The translations under genes were made by a program, and so were the position numbers. This document shows positions 20,901-24,151 of a DNA stretch of 24,151 nt, piece after piece (within the stretch, counting starts at the first letter, position 1; every line of letters starts with the position of its first letter). The DNA comes from a virus, in IMG/VR virus record IMGVR_UViG_3300042907_000631, positions 1 to 24,151 of that record, one strand, 5' to 3'. The notes beneath the pieces are model-generated. The model was given only the letters and a program-made list of their open reading frames with translations, ran no database searches and had not been told where the DNA came from.

Positions 20901-21685
20901 GAGTAACAAAAACAGATACGACTAGTAACTACATAACATTAGTATATACTGCCGGTCAATTTACTGTAGGATCAGGTAATATTAGTTTGAATGGAATAGA
21001 TGCCAATGCATATCCTACATCTGCAAGTATTAGGGCTGTGCCTCGTGCTACTGTTATTAAAAATAACAATATACCGTTTAGTTATGCATCTGCAAATGTT
21101 GGATTGAATAGTAATATCACAGTATCAAGTGGTAGTTACATAACTCAAAGCTCAACTGGTGCAAATGCAATAGTTCAACAATCAGTTACTGACAGTAAGT
21201 ATGTTAACTTAGTATATGTAGATACAACAATATTTGAATTAGGCGCTGGCAATATTGCAATTAATGGCGGTACTGTTACAAGTATACATCCTACTACATC
21301 GGTATATATTGCGAATATAAGTAATCAAATAAGTATCAATGGCACAATTAGTTCTGACATTGCTCCGCTTGCTATGAATTTATTAGCTGCAAGTGATTCG
21401 ACTAACGAATATGTTACTGGATCAGTTGATGCCAATGGAAATATTACAGTTAAAGCAAATGTAACTTTAAAAACAGATAATGCATGGTATACACCTATAC
21501 CTGGAGTTGCACCATCAGATGGGCTGGGCTTCCAGTTTACTGATACTGCTCAGGTATTATTCTTAAAATTATGGCCAAGTGGCTATCCAGCGAGTTTTGC
21601 AATAGGTGATGAGGCGTTGGTAAATATAGTAACAGAATCGGGTATAGAAATATACGGCGAGTTTGGTGATATTGATGGAAATTAA
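8924..21685 (+). CDS. Giant mosaic baseplate/adsorption structural protein (about 4,250 aa)
   Basis: One uninterrupted frame of 12.8 kb; residue numbers here count from ATG 8918. Residues 1-145 form a conserved-looking anchor (LKFLPTIFQTDTNSKFLSATL, HGYIGRKFAPTYKN, FTQYFWLPNGPDSVDVY). A cupredoxin-like beta domain follows (about 150-260), then a long region with signatures I associate with marine T4-like giant structural proteins (NAWSRSNRWFHRDV; RPHQTPWEMLGFTSIPDWW). Short beta modules occur near 831-872 and 1061-1105. A carbohydrate-binding-like motif starts at Trp1768. Seven FG-GAP-like repeats span about 2195-2895. A further conserved block (VDWIFKTSFISIVHKLRG, YINEVKPYSTKIREYL) lies near 3411-3480. 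The C-terminus has Gly-rich repeats (3522-3594), a second Trp module (3619), an RGTAGT-type domain (3831-3908) and TQSSTGA-type duplications (3943-4135). It follows gp6, where T4 has gp7, so I infer a peripheral wedge or receptor-contact role. No signal peptide, membrane segment or enzyme active site is evident. Confidence 0.82.
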   Translation: MASRKTLKFLPTIFQTDTNSKFLSATLDQLIAEPELKTIHGYIGRKFAPTYKNKDSYLVESLTERQNYQLEPSIVARDDQQNITFFASYIDLLNKIDYYGGITTDHSRLFASEYYSFNPQISYDKFINFTQYFWLPNGPDSVDVYTGSVPLTDTITVHRDSTTNKYRFESTGRNNGTLILARGGVYTFEVNQPGHPFWIQTELGIDGLVNSTPGISSREVLGVTNNGADVGTITFLVPQSTAQDNFNSMNLIYNVDYAIPLAYSKIQHQLLSNFIQAFPQYAPIAANIDGKTLIFIDQDQLTNYGENAWITPGLFDNHGIEVDEFDAGYVVTNNQRYGVWKIMLIENGGDTIIRLVPVIDVPLNNKVYIQSGITNVNREYFKDYDEFFHQVPVISSVQNTIYYQDGSSSDLYGQFSLINPASWIIDVDQEIIGKSEYISPNGIEFTTGLKIKFGTDVYPATYQNNSYYVEGVGDAIRLVDITALITPEPFNDELAINYPGQVFPDYITINRASKDLNAWSRSNRWFHRDVIEKTAEYNSTTPAYDQLQRAQRPIVQFNADYQLFNNGRIGKKAIDILDTLTTDAFSDVEGTYQTIFRGATIINGTRVIFANDNDPLVRNNIYEINLVYITVDEFQRPVGDPQITLTLAADGIAEQYDSTVITTGQYKGTSWWFNGINWVESQTKTSNQQDPLFDIFDSADTSLSEYPASTFAGTKLFGYKRNSTGRTDPVLQFPLSYRNFGTQGDIEFSNYYNIDTFSYTANPITQISIGSLHKIADRYNSVSSTIWSTVIEESKQYQLISYIYLGSTTIFAIDVTPAVESTIPYLRVFQNNVLLTPTQWVFNSVTKTISLVATPAIDDKIDILVYSKEVSKLGHYQIPLNLDLNAQNIDLESLTLGQIRNHVVALSHNSKELVGNILGPNNLRDIELATQGGNILQHSAPVPHAALFLLNEDTNFVNAVRYAQQEYARFKNKFLEYSTTLNGIQPTDPSASVDLILTTINAIKSQLFPWYYSDMVPYGTLKNILNDVGYTVFDPLVRTYEITSVFNSAILSNQAILVYLNGEQLILNRDYSFNTERPAVTFADTLLLNVDDLITIVEYQNTDGCYIPETPTKLGLYPKFIPEIFLDDTYRTPINVIRGHDGSLTPAFNDYRDDFLLELEKRIYNNIKVPDTGRNQDIHEIVTGKFRNSDFVLAEATQLLSGSFLNWVGNNKLDYSTNDTFNSNDPFTWNYSRFIDRINGEALPGSWKACFQYFYDTIRPHQTPWEMLGFTSIPDWWEDEYGTAPYTGGNTLLWSDLEAGLIKGGPTAGVDSNYIRPGLSKIIPVDENGILKSPAAILTAEFDSKYAATSWAAGSQGPVEAAWRTSSEFPFAAQVALALAKPGKYFGVFLDVNSYQYNYNIGQYLTTANNHLTQTSTSFNGDTTSGTVFRGAGYLNWVADYLINLGINPATKITLLMKNYKVNLAYKMAGFSDQKYLQVLAEQSSPTSTNDSIIIPDENYEVYLYKSTPVDKLTYSAVIIEKTSNGFSVRGYDLSNPYFTIIPSIVNSNASKITVVAQSAAVFNDYQPVKLTVPYGYDFSSMQQVVDFLISYERYLQAQGFTFNDNDGQLNEVRNWKLSSKEFLFWAQQGWPNGSILVLSPVSNLITSLSSGAITDGISDSQYGTKILDQNFKLIKNNNYNVLRTPTSLKVELTNGQVIGLMTLDLVQYEHVLVFDNTTVFNDIIYKPELGNRQFRLKLIGQKTDNWDGSLTSPGFVYNSNTVQSWIQGKDYLKGVLVQYKNQYYVALQNIIASELFDFSAWKSVDADQIKTGLLPNFASNAVKAQSYYDAYGYFNDSNNVKYSHGLIGFKPRQFLDDMGLNETTQVEFYKGYITQKGTANAIDALTNAQFNNLNSAIDYYEEWAVRVGEYGAIDTNPYVEIALDEKAFSVNPALAEFVPTTDEARANGVTVFANGDLYKSTNQFDGTIASIRNDQSDYDNDIPTAGYVNIDDIDATIFDLANYADLNSLTYTMGSGYTIWTAKDFKSDWNVFRISETDTTIVEVENALDGYITFRTDVYHGLAADNVVMIRNFDAAFDGFYEVYRIVDLSSFMVRYTGDTTTLTNFTGSGILFTLDSLRFNYMETAREYFPPHGWKVGEKIWIDTDAATTTGQGQPYNTGDNLWKVYEKTRPWEMGQRLVKNIGEYSADIGYGQALKMIDNAAQTIFVGTTLYATTGAVNVFDKNTSNVYVETTTIVPDGANTFTFGSHIDTAVDTTVFDGIDSRETLAVAAPTSSGLAGAANVGLLYIYKETAGTENWVRGQVIAGNVSAVGGKFGTGFAFDELGHWLYVGAPYESTPKVYVYGLQRFVTVATGNVTTSGSVSTVTVPFTRDATVGSTDANSLLVTSATRTYIPRIDYTVSGQTITFISGNVNATLTISQGPYYTLIETITPPPGTGDNSEFGYCIDASLNGAQLGVGCPGDTVNVAVFSDGITTVERSIPVGTNTASITLDGNVLPRTSYVENVGAGSVFVYDRVIESFNSTNDTIYTTEETIAPVYKVTVDGIEIFDYTKTAAKEITLYVPVGIGKVINIETNKFTLLEKLIGIDSLDGTLGAIQSGARFGSALTICSNNCAFYIGAPYYDSGTIYNTGAVWKFHNRGTLYGTNTGYTHNPTFTPGDTIRLDNFQITVTGTSLDSLVEDINNANLLGITAVNENGYLRLNSDKTVAKNRLRILSASGTVYEDAGMAIFAFMQIIVNPYKNANEYFGTKVILARNAYMLVISSDRGTTRKYTTFDNDTTILDGETTGIYDSIKASGSVYTYELYDDPRNAVENPGRYAFCQQIDPTDLNPGDGFGAAIDVIGGHIVVSAPNDDATITNGGSIYLFSNPTGQRGWNLLRYEQPTVDIDSVNRLYVYNKRTNTILANLEFIDPAAGKILGLAEQELSYKTSYDPAIYNKGTSSESSSNTYWEATQVGRVWWNLDQVRYIDYEQGSLAYRSINWGRLFPGSIVEVLEWVESDVLPSKYVSAGNNGTPKHADDSAYVETIFVDPLTNIISTKYYYWVKDKTSLDVINSSRSLPIKVIRDLIENPKNNGTAYTAIISPSAVILYNIAEYLSDVDTILHLDYELIRNSSIVHSEYELIQKGNNVGIIPVRIIDKLIDSLVGYDIANAQVPDMGLSIADRYGISIRPRQSMFVDRLTAVTVLIDYVNNVFTTAQYTTYNVEHLLLEESQPSKKLNEYDILVTTEEELLYVDTTELSSGYLVLVATNTMYEGRWTLHQLTSTNTWEIIRSQSYKTSLYWDYADWYATGYTSAIKPAYSVATLLDALKLPYTANDIIKITNTGAGQWELILVNDALEFVTIGKQHGTIQLNKSKLIDVTLDQHVELRNIIVGLQDDIFVGTLAGEFNKLFFQLINYLFTEQTYVDWIFKTSFISIVHKLRGLTQPSNYIKDNQTYYQDYINEVKPYSTKIREYLLNYNSVDEFPGSVSDFDLPAYYDHTLKVFRSPSGEQLATDSSMWQTAPYNQWYANRTYEIESIEIGNKGVGYVTAPVVEIYGNGTGATAHSLINFDTGEVTAVIVDNPGTGYSQQVVIRLNGNGSGATAYARLHNNQVRSINTTMKFDRISYSSVVKEWTPNTVFLAGDIVSYNAVGYIVNANMTTPAKFIASDYTVHPSASFTNANDRIMANYAPGNDLPLKNLSQLIYGIDYPGVQVTGLPFDQAPGLDLGPFDINLFDQVQYDIDGLPMTSDTAVDSLIQSNYTDLALGTRPEDINVIGGAYVDTYSSHAPEEMVPGIVFDTLNLQVYTKILGNTVVLGYRILHDMLHNSTYLRIAEHYSTVLTAPLNISDSLIYVEDASTLPIPDPDAGIPGVIFIQTERITYYTIDLINHTLGQLRRGTAGTAPRLTYQSGVAVVDASNRQLMPNIGSSNVTHAVDHAYTITSTPPYELTFTDAIIPTFGDYITQASTGANVTVTAISTLTAETIQVSAILPVLQVGDIVTQSLSGTIARVTKTDTTSNYITLVYTAGQFTVGSGNISLNGIDANAYPTSASIRAVPRATVIKNNNIPFSYASANVGLNSNITVSSGSYITQSSTGANAIVQQSVTDSKYVNLVYVDTTIFELGAGNIAINGGTVTSIHPTTSVYIANISNQISINGTISSDIAPLAMNLLAASDSTNEYVTGSVDANGNITVKANVTLKTDNAWYTPIPGVAPSDGLGFQFTDTAQVLFLKLWPSGYPASFAIGDEALVNIVTESGIEIYGEFGDIDGN
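9349..9700 (+). other. Cupredoxin-like beta domain within the giant protein
   Basis: The segment GGVYTFEVNQPGHPFWIQT, then GVTNNGADVGTITFLVPQ (roughly residues 150-260 of the giant protein), follows the marine virion pattern Y-x-F-x-x-x...GHPF...GV-x-x-NG...G-x-(I/L)-x-F-x-VP. I associate this pattern with a plastocyanin/cupredoxin fold. The usual C-terminal copper-ligand stretch (YYCxxHxxM type) is absent: the sequence runs DNFNSMNLIYNVDYAI instead. A structural, non-copper role is therefore likely. The family assignment is by motif only. Confidence 0.5.
14210..14340 (+). other. Carbohydrate-binding-like Trp module in the giant protein
   Basis: Starting at Trp1768, the sequence WIQGKDYLKGVLVQYKNQYY followed by FDFSAWKS fits the short pattern W-x(4-6)-Y-x-x-G-x-x-V-x-Y-x-x-x-x-Y...F...W seen in CBM5/12-like modules and many phage fibre proteins. 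A second copy begins at Trp3619 (nt 19772): WTPNTVFLAGDIVSYNAVGY. Such modules may bind cell-surface polysaccharide. Binding is inferred from the motif alone. Confidence 0.4.
15480..17610 (+). repeat. Seven FG-GAP-like repeats (putative beta-propeller) in the giant protein
   Basis: Seven (F/Y)G cores occur at residues 2195 (GYGQALKMID), 2249 (FTFGSHIDTA), 2319 (KFGTGFAFDE), 2446 (EFGYCIDASL), 2606 (RFGSALTICS), 2751 (YFGTKVILAR) and 2839 (GFGAAIDVIG). Most are followed about 10-20 residues later by a GAP-like element (YVGAPYES, YIGAPYYD, VVSAPNDD, AVAAPTSS, VGCPGD) and then a strand such as GAVWKF, GSVFVY or GSIYLF. This is the integrin-alpha/FG-GAP blade pattern, and seven is the usual blade number. 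Long insertions separate blades 3 to 6. Canonical DxDxDG calcium loops are not evident, so calcium binding is doubtful. Confidence 0.68.
16891..17095 (+). other. Flagellin-IN-like segment inserted between propeller blades 5 and 6
   Basis: The stretch from FTPGDTIRLDNFQITVTGTS through LDSLVEDINNANLLGITAV to NGYLRLNSDKTV resembles the flagellin/hook-associated IN repeat. Shared elements are a small beta hairpin, then a helix ending in a (D/A)IN-x-A core, then G-(I/V)-TA and NG-x-L-x-L. The same design is found in FliD and flagellins, and sporadically in phage fibres. It sits between the FG cores at residues 2606 and 2751 and explains part of that wide spacing. Confidence 0.45.
19480..19700 (+). 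repeat. Tandem GxGYxxxPxVxIxGxGxGATA repeat in the giant protein
   Basis: Two copies follow each other. Copy 1 reads GNKGVGYVTAPVVEIYGNGT and then GATAHS. Copy 2 reads DNPGTGYSQQVVIRLNGNGS and then GATAYA. They are joined by a GEVTAVIV strand. This Gly-rich beta repeat is common in virion proteins of marine phages and probably forms a small beta-prism or solenoid spacer. No catalytic residues are visible. Confidence 0.65.
20740..21315 (+). repeat. Degenerate duplicated beta module at the giant protein's C-terminus
   Basis: A full unit at 20863-21047 (GDIVTQSLSGTIARV, ITLVYTAGQF, VGSGNISLNG, YPTSASI) recurs at 21127-21312 (GSYITQSSTGANAIV, VNLVYVDTTIF, LGAGNIAING, HPTTSVYI). A half copy (GDYITQASTGANVTV) lies just upstream, near 20752. 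The order of elements is the same in each unit, which indicates internal duplication. At protein level the match is clear; at DNA level it is diverged. Confidence 0.7.
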
Positions 21686-21719
21686 TACCACCACGAAACA
21701 AAAAATGATTAACGTGTCC

Positions 21720-21723
21720 GGAG
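21720..21723 (+). promoter_or_regulatory. Shine-Dalgarno for the fibre-like gene
   Basis: GGAG lies 6 bases before ATG 21730 in the 44-base gap after the giant gene. This is one of the best ribosome binding sites in the window and fixes the start. Unlike the gaps before gp25, gp6 and the giant gene, this gap has no TAAATA-type octamer and no evident hairpin. The gene is probably read through from upstream. Confidence 0.75.
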
Positions 21724-21729
21724 ACATAA

Positions 21730-24141
21730 ATGACAATTAAAATAAGCCAGTTAACGGCGCTGACTAGCATGACAAATACTACGCTAATGGCAGTGGTAGA
21801 TACTGATGGACCGTATATTACTAAAAGAATAGATGGATCGGTATTACGAGATTTTTTTGCTAATGTAGCAACTACAGGAAACACTGCACAATTAACAGTT
21901 AATTCAAGTTTAGTTCCGATTACTGATTCAATGTATAATTTAGGAGCTGCTGGATCGGCATTTGGTGAGTTGTATACAAGTGGCACGTTTTATACAGATG
22001 GTGCAATTAGAAATAATGCCGGAATTGTGTCAGTATCAACATCAACTGGTGCGCTTACTGTAGTTGGTGGGGTTGGTGTAACTGGCAATATTAATGCAGG
22101 TAATGTTACTGCTACTAATTTAACTGGACATATTGCAACTCCGGTCCAAGATCAAATTACATCACTTGGCACACTAACTGGATTAACATCTAGTGGTGCC
22201 GTATCTATTACAGCAACAACTGGTTCAGATTCATCAACAACTGGCGCTTTAATAGTAGCAGGCGGACTCGGCGTTAGCGGTAACGTACACATACCGAGCA
22301 CATATCAACTACACGTTGGATCAGATGTAGTTGCAGCATCATTTCCGCAATCAGTAGCACAGTTCAATAGTAGCGTTAATAACTATCAACAAGTTGTGAT
22401 GCAAAATATAAGCAGTGGCGCGACTGCTTCGTCAGATTATATTGCAGTAGCCGACACAGGCGATGATGCTAGCAAATACATCGATATGGGTATTAACTCA
22501 AGTGGGTATTCTAATCTAGATTACAGTATCGCTGGCGCACTTGATGGATATATGTATGTTAACGGTGGCAATTTAGCAATAGGTACACAAACTGTAGGAA
22601 AAAGTATTGTATTCCACACAGGTGGCACACAATTATCTAATCTTCGAGCTCGATTATCGTCAACTGGATTAACAGTTAATGCAACAACAGCAACAAGCTC
22701 AATAACAACTGGCGCACTAGTAGTAAACGGTGGAATTGGAGTTGCAGGCGATATGCGAGTAGGTGGAAACATTTATGCTGCTAACTTAATTACTACTAGT
22801 ACTTCGACGTTATCTGTATCGGCTCCATTGGTATATATGGAAGCATCTACACCATACCCATATTCATATGATATAGGTATCTTTAGTGCATTCACTGGTG
22901 GCCCAGCCAACGTATATGCACATACCGGATTTGTACGTAACGACACCGACGGTGTATGGAATTTGTTTAGTAATGTTGCTGAACCAGCAGGCGGTCAAGT
23001 AAGTTTAACTAATGCAATTTATGATCCAATTAAGACTGGTGCTCACACAATCAATAGCGATGCAGTCACTAAACTAGTCAATGGCGGCACCAGTGGGGTT
23101 GGCAATATTGGATCGAGCAGCGGTATTTTTAATACAGTATTTGCTACTAAATTACAAGGTACATTAACTACTCCAGCACAAACAGCAATCACATCAGTTG
23201 GCACATTAGTAGGTGGAACATGGAATGCCGCTACTATTAGTGTAGCATACGGTGGAACAGGTACAACAACTAACACAGGGACAGGTTCAGTAGTATTAAG
23301 TAATTCGCCTACATTAGTGACACCAGCATTGGGTACACCAACAAGTGGTAATTTATCTAATTGTACGTTCCCAACATTAAATCAAAACACCAGCGGAACA
23401 GCTGCAGGATTGTCTGCTACATTGGCAGTTGCATCTGGCGGCACAGGTACAACAACAAGCACCGGTACTGGTTCAGTAGTACTAAGTACCGGCCCAACTA
23501 TAGCTACTCCTACATTTACTGCACCGGCATTAGGAACTCCAACATCGGGTAACTTTGGGTCTGGTACATTTGTTTGGCCAACATTTAATCAAAGTACAAG
23601 TGGTAGTGCCGCGAGTTTATCGGGTGTTCCGTCGCTTACGCTAGCATCTGTGACTACACCAAGTATTACCCATTCGGGCGGAAATGGCGTGGGAGATATT
23701 GGTGCTGCAGGTTCTACATTTGCTACAGTTTACGCAACAACATTCAGTGGTGTTTCAACTACTGCAAAATATGCCGATATAGCAGAAAATTATCAAGCAG
23801 ATGCGGAATACGCACCGGGCACTGTTTTAGCATTTGGCGGACTGTTTGAAGTTACGCTAGCCACCGATAATACAGCTCGAGTCGCCGGTATAGTATCTAC
23901 TAACCCAGCACATTTGATGAATACAAATTTAATAGGGCACAATGTTGTTGCCCTTGCATTGACTGGTCGTGTACCGTGTCGAGTTACTGGTAGTATTAAG
24001 AAAGGCGACTTAATGGTTGCAGCGTCTGATGGATTTGCTAGAGCAACAACATCTCCGCAGTTCGGCGCAGTAATAGGCAAAGCGTTAGAAGACTTTGAAG
24101 GTACAGACGGAATAATTGAAGTTGTTGTTGGAAGGCTATAA
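21730..24141 (+). CDS. Repeat-rich tail fibre-like protein with C-terminal Peptidase_G2-like chaperone domain
   Basis: The product has 803 residues rich in Thr, Ser, Gly and Ala, with almost no charged stretches, as expected for a trimeric beta-structured fibre. The N-terminus (MTIKISQLTALTSMTNTTLM, then VVDTDG) is of the type that starts many marine phage virion proteins. The shaft holds three TGALxVxGGxGVxGx repeats (from residues 106, 171 and 327), two TPxQxxITSxGTL repeats, three G-x-x-GSxFxxVYAT-like repeats, and two GGTGTTT cassettes (about 508-631). The last 128 residues (YADIAENYQADAEYAPGTVL, then AGIVSTNPAHLMN, LTGRVPCRVTGSIKKGDLMV, FGAVIGKALED) resemble the Peptidase_G2 intramolecular-chaperone domain of fibre/appendage proteins. 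That family trimerises the shaft and may be cut off by autoproteolysis. No S74-type SDxRxK motif is present. I infer a fibre or receptor-contact role near the baseplate; the scissile site cannot be identified by eye. Confidence 0.84.
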   Translation: MTIKISQLTALTSMTNTTLMAVVDTDGPYITKRIDGSVLRDFFANVATTGNTAQLTVNSSLVPITDSMYNLGAAGSAFGELYTSGTFYTDGAIRNNAGIVSVSTSTGALTVVGGVGVTGNINAGNVTATNLTGHIATPVQDQITSLGTLTGLTSSGAVSITATTGSDSSTTGALIVAGGLGVSGNVHIPSTYQLHVGSDVVAASFPQSVAQFNSSVNNYQQVVMQNISSGATASSDYIAVADTGDDASKYIDMGINSSGYSNLDYSIAGALDGYMYVNGGNLAIGTQTVGKSIVFHTGGTQLSNLRARLSSTGLTVNATTATSSITTGALVVNGGIGVAGDMRVGGNIYAANLITTSTSTLSVSAPLVYMEASTPYPYSYDIGIFSAFTGGPANVYAHTGFVRNDTDGVWNLFSNVAEPAGGQVSLTNAIYDPIKTGAHTINSDAVTKLVNGGTSGVGNIGSSSGIFNTVFATKLQGTLTTPAQTAITSVGTLVGGTWNAATISVAYGGTGTTTNTGTGSVVLSNSPTLVTPALGTPTSGNLSNCTFPTLNQNTSGTAAGLSATLAVASGGTGTTTSTGTGSVVLSTGPTIATPTFTAPALGTPTSGNFGSGTFVWPTFNQSTSGSAASLSGVPSLTLASVTTPSITHSGGNGVGDIGAAGSTFATVYATTFSGVSTTAKYADIAENYQADAEYAPGTVLAFGGLFEVTLATDNTARVAGIVSTNPAHLMNTNLIGHNVVALALTGRVPCRVTGSIKKGDLMVAASDGFARATTSPQFGAVIGKALEDFEGTDGIIEVVVGRL
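22045..22755 (+). repeat. Three dispersed TGALxVxGGxGVxG repeats in the fibre shaft
   Basis: Copies begin at 22045 (TGALTVVGGVGVTGNI), 22240 (TGALIVAGGLGVSGNV) and 22708 (TGALVVNGGIGVAGDM). Each is preceded by a Ser/Thr-rich run. The unit is a common beta-shaft building block in phage fibres. Confidence 0.75.
23251..23622 (+). repeat. Duplicated GGTGTTT cassette in the fibre gene
   Basis: Unit A (23251-23415) and unit B (23437-23622) encode the same series: GGTGTTT(N/S)TGTGSVVLS, a P-T element, TPALGTPTSGN or APALGTPTSGN, (F)PTxNQxTSG, and a GTAAGLS or GSAASLS end. Unit B carries a few extra residues near 23510. Similarity is visible in DNA as well as protein, suggesting fairly recent duplication or selection for the repeat. 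It resembles widespread phage-fibre repeats, which are frequent recombination points. Confidence 0.78.
24130..24135 (+). promoter_or_regulatory. Shine-Dalgarno for the next gene, inside the fibre gene's end
   Basis: GGAAGG codes for the penultimate residues of the fibre protein and lies 7 bases before ATG 24143, which begins one base after the fibre stop codon. This placement suggests translational coupling to the next gene. Confidence 0.55.
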
Positions 24142-24142
24142 A

Positions 24143-24151
24143 ATGTATTCG
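24143..24151 (+). CDS. Start of next gene (3 codons visible)
   Basis: ATG TAT TCG begins one base after the fibre stop codon and follows a well-spaced GGAAGG. Only three codons are inside the window, so the product cannot be identified. By position it is probably another tail or fibre-associated protein or a fibre assembly factor. Confidence 0.5.

Noticed and set aside
21686-21729. Possible terminator in the 44-base gap after the giant gene
   Set aside because: No GC-rich stem with a following T-run is present. An A-run alone is not evidence of termination.
21705-21740. Twelve-codon mini-frame (ATG 21705) overlapping the fibre start, a possible leader peptide
   Set aside because: It has no Shine-Dalgarno. 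The good GGAG at 21720 serves ATG 21730, and the frame is easily explained by chance.
21537-21986. 149-codon - strand frame across the giant gene/fibre gene junction
   Set aside because: It covers the fibre Shine-Dalgarno and start in antisense. There is no plausible start context, and its composition is explained by the two + strand genes.
23755-24141. Peptidase_S74 (endosialidase-type) chaperone at the fibre C-terminus
   Set aside because: The SDxRxK/KENI signature of S74 domains is missing. The sequence fits the Peptidase_G2-like pattern better.

Overview
The window is a contiguous piece of a tailed-phage (myovirus) structural module. Six genes lie head to tail on the + strand, with gaps of 50 bases or less and no stretch without coding. 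I see no tRNA, CRISPR array, insertion sequence, integrase or host gene. The DNA is AT-rich. The recognisable proteins (T4-type gp5, gp25 and gp6) have the sequence style of marine T4-like myoviruses such as cyanophages and pelagiphages. Nothing here names the host, so 'marine T4-like myovirus, or a prophage or metagenomic fragment of one' is the safest description.

Layout: (1) 3-2957, the 3' part of a large baseplate-hub-like protein, cut by the left edge. (2) 2969-5068, a gp5-type central spike with an N-terminal OB fold, a beta-helical needle and a lysozyme-fold-like domain moved to the C-terminus. (3) 5077-5454, a gp25-type wedge/sheath-initiator protein. (4) 5505-8897, an enlarged gp6-type wedge protein. 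(5) 8924-21685, a giant protein of about 4,250 residues that fills over half the window. (6) 21730-24141, a repeat-rich fibre-like protein ending in a probable intramolecular-chaperone domain. (7) The first three codons of another gene start at 24143.

The first four genes would build the hub, spike and inner wedge of a contractile-tail baseplate. The giant protein occupies the place where T4 carries gp7 and the outer wedge genes, and is probably a peripheral baseplate or adsorption component. It is a mosaic of a conserved N-terminal anchor, a cupredoxin-like beta domain, small beta 'DGxxL...DYT' modules, carbohydrate-binding-like modules, seven FG-GAP-like repeats consistent with an integrin-type beta-propeller, an inserted flagellin-IN-like segment, and glycine-rich tandem repeats near the C-terminus. 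The last gene looks like a fibre or receptor-contact protein.

Expression is probably late and mostly by co-transcription. T4-late-promoter-like octamers sit in three of the five gaps, and most starts have a recognisable Shine-Dalgarno sequence. The most interesting points are the propeller in the giant protein, the rearranged gp5 and the promoter-like octamers. All domain calls come from reading the sequence by eye and have not been checked by profile search.
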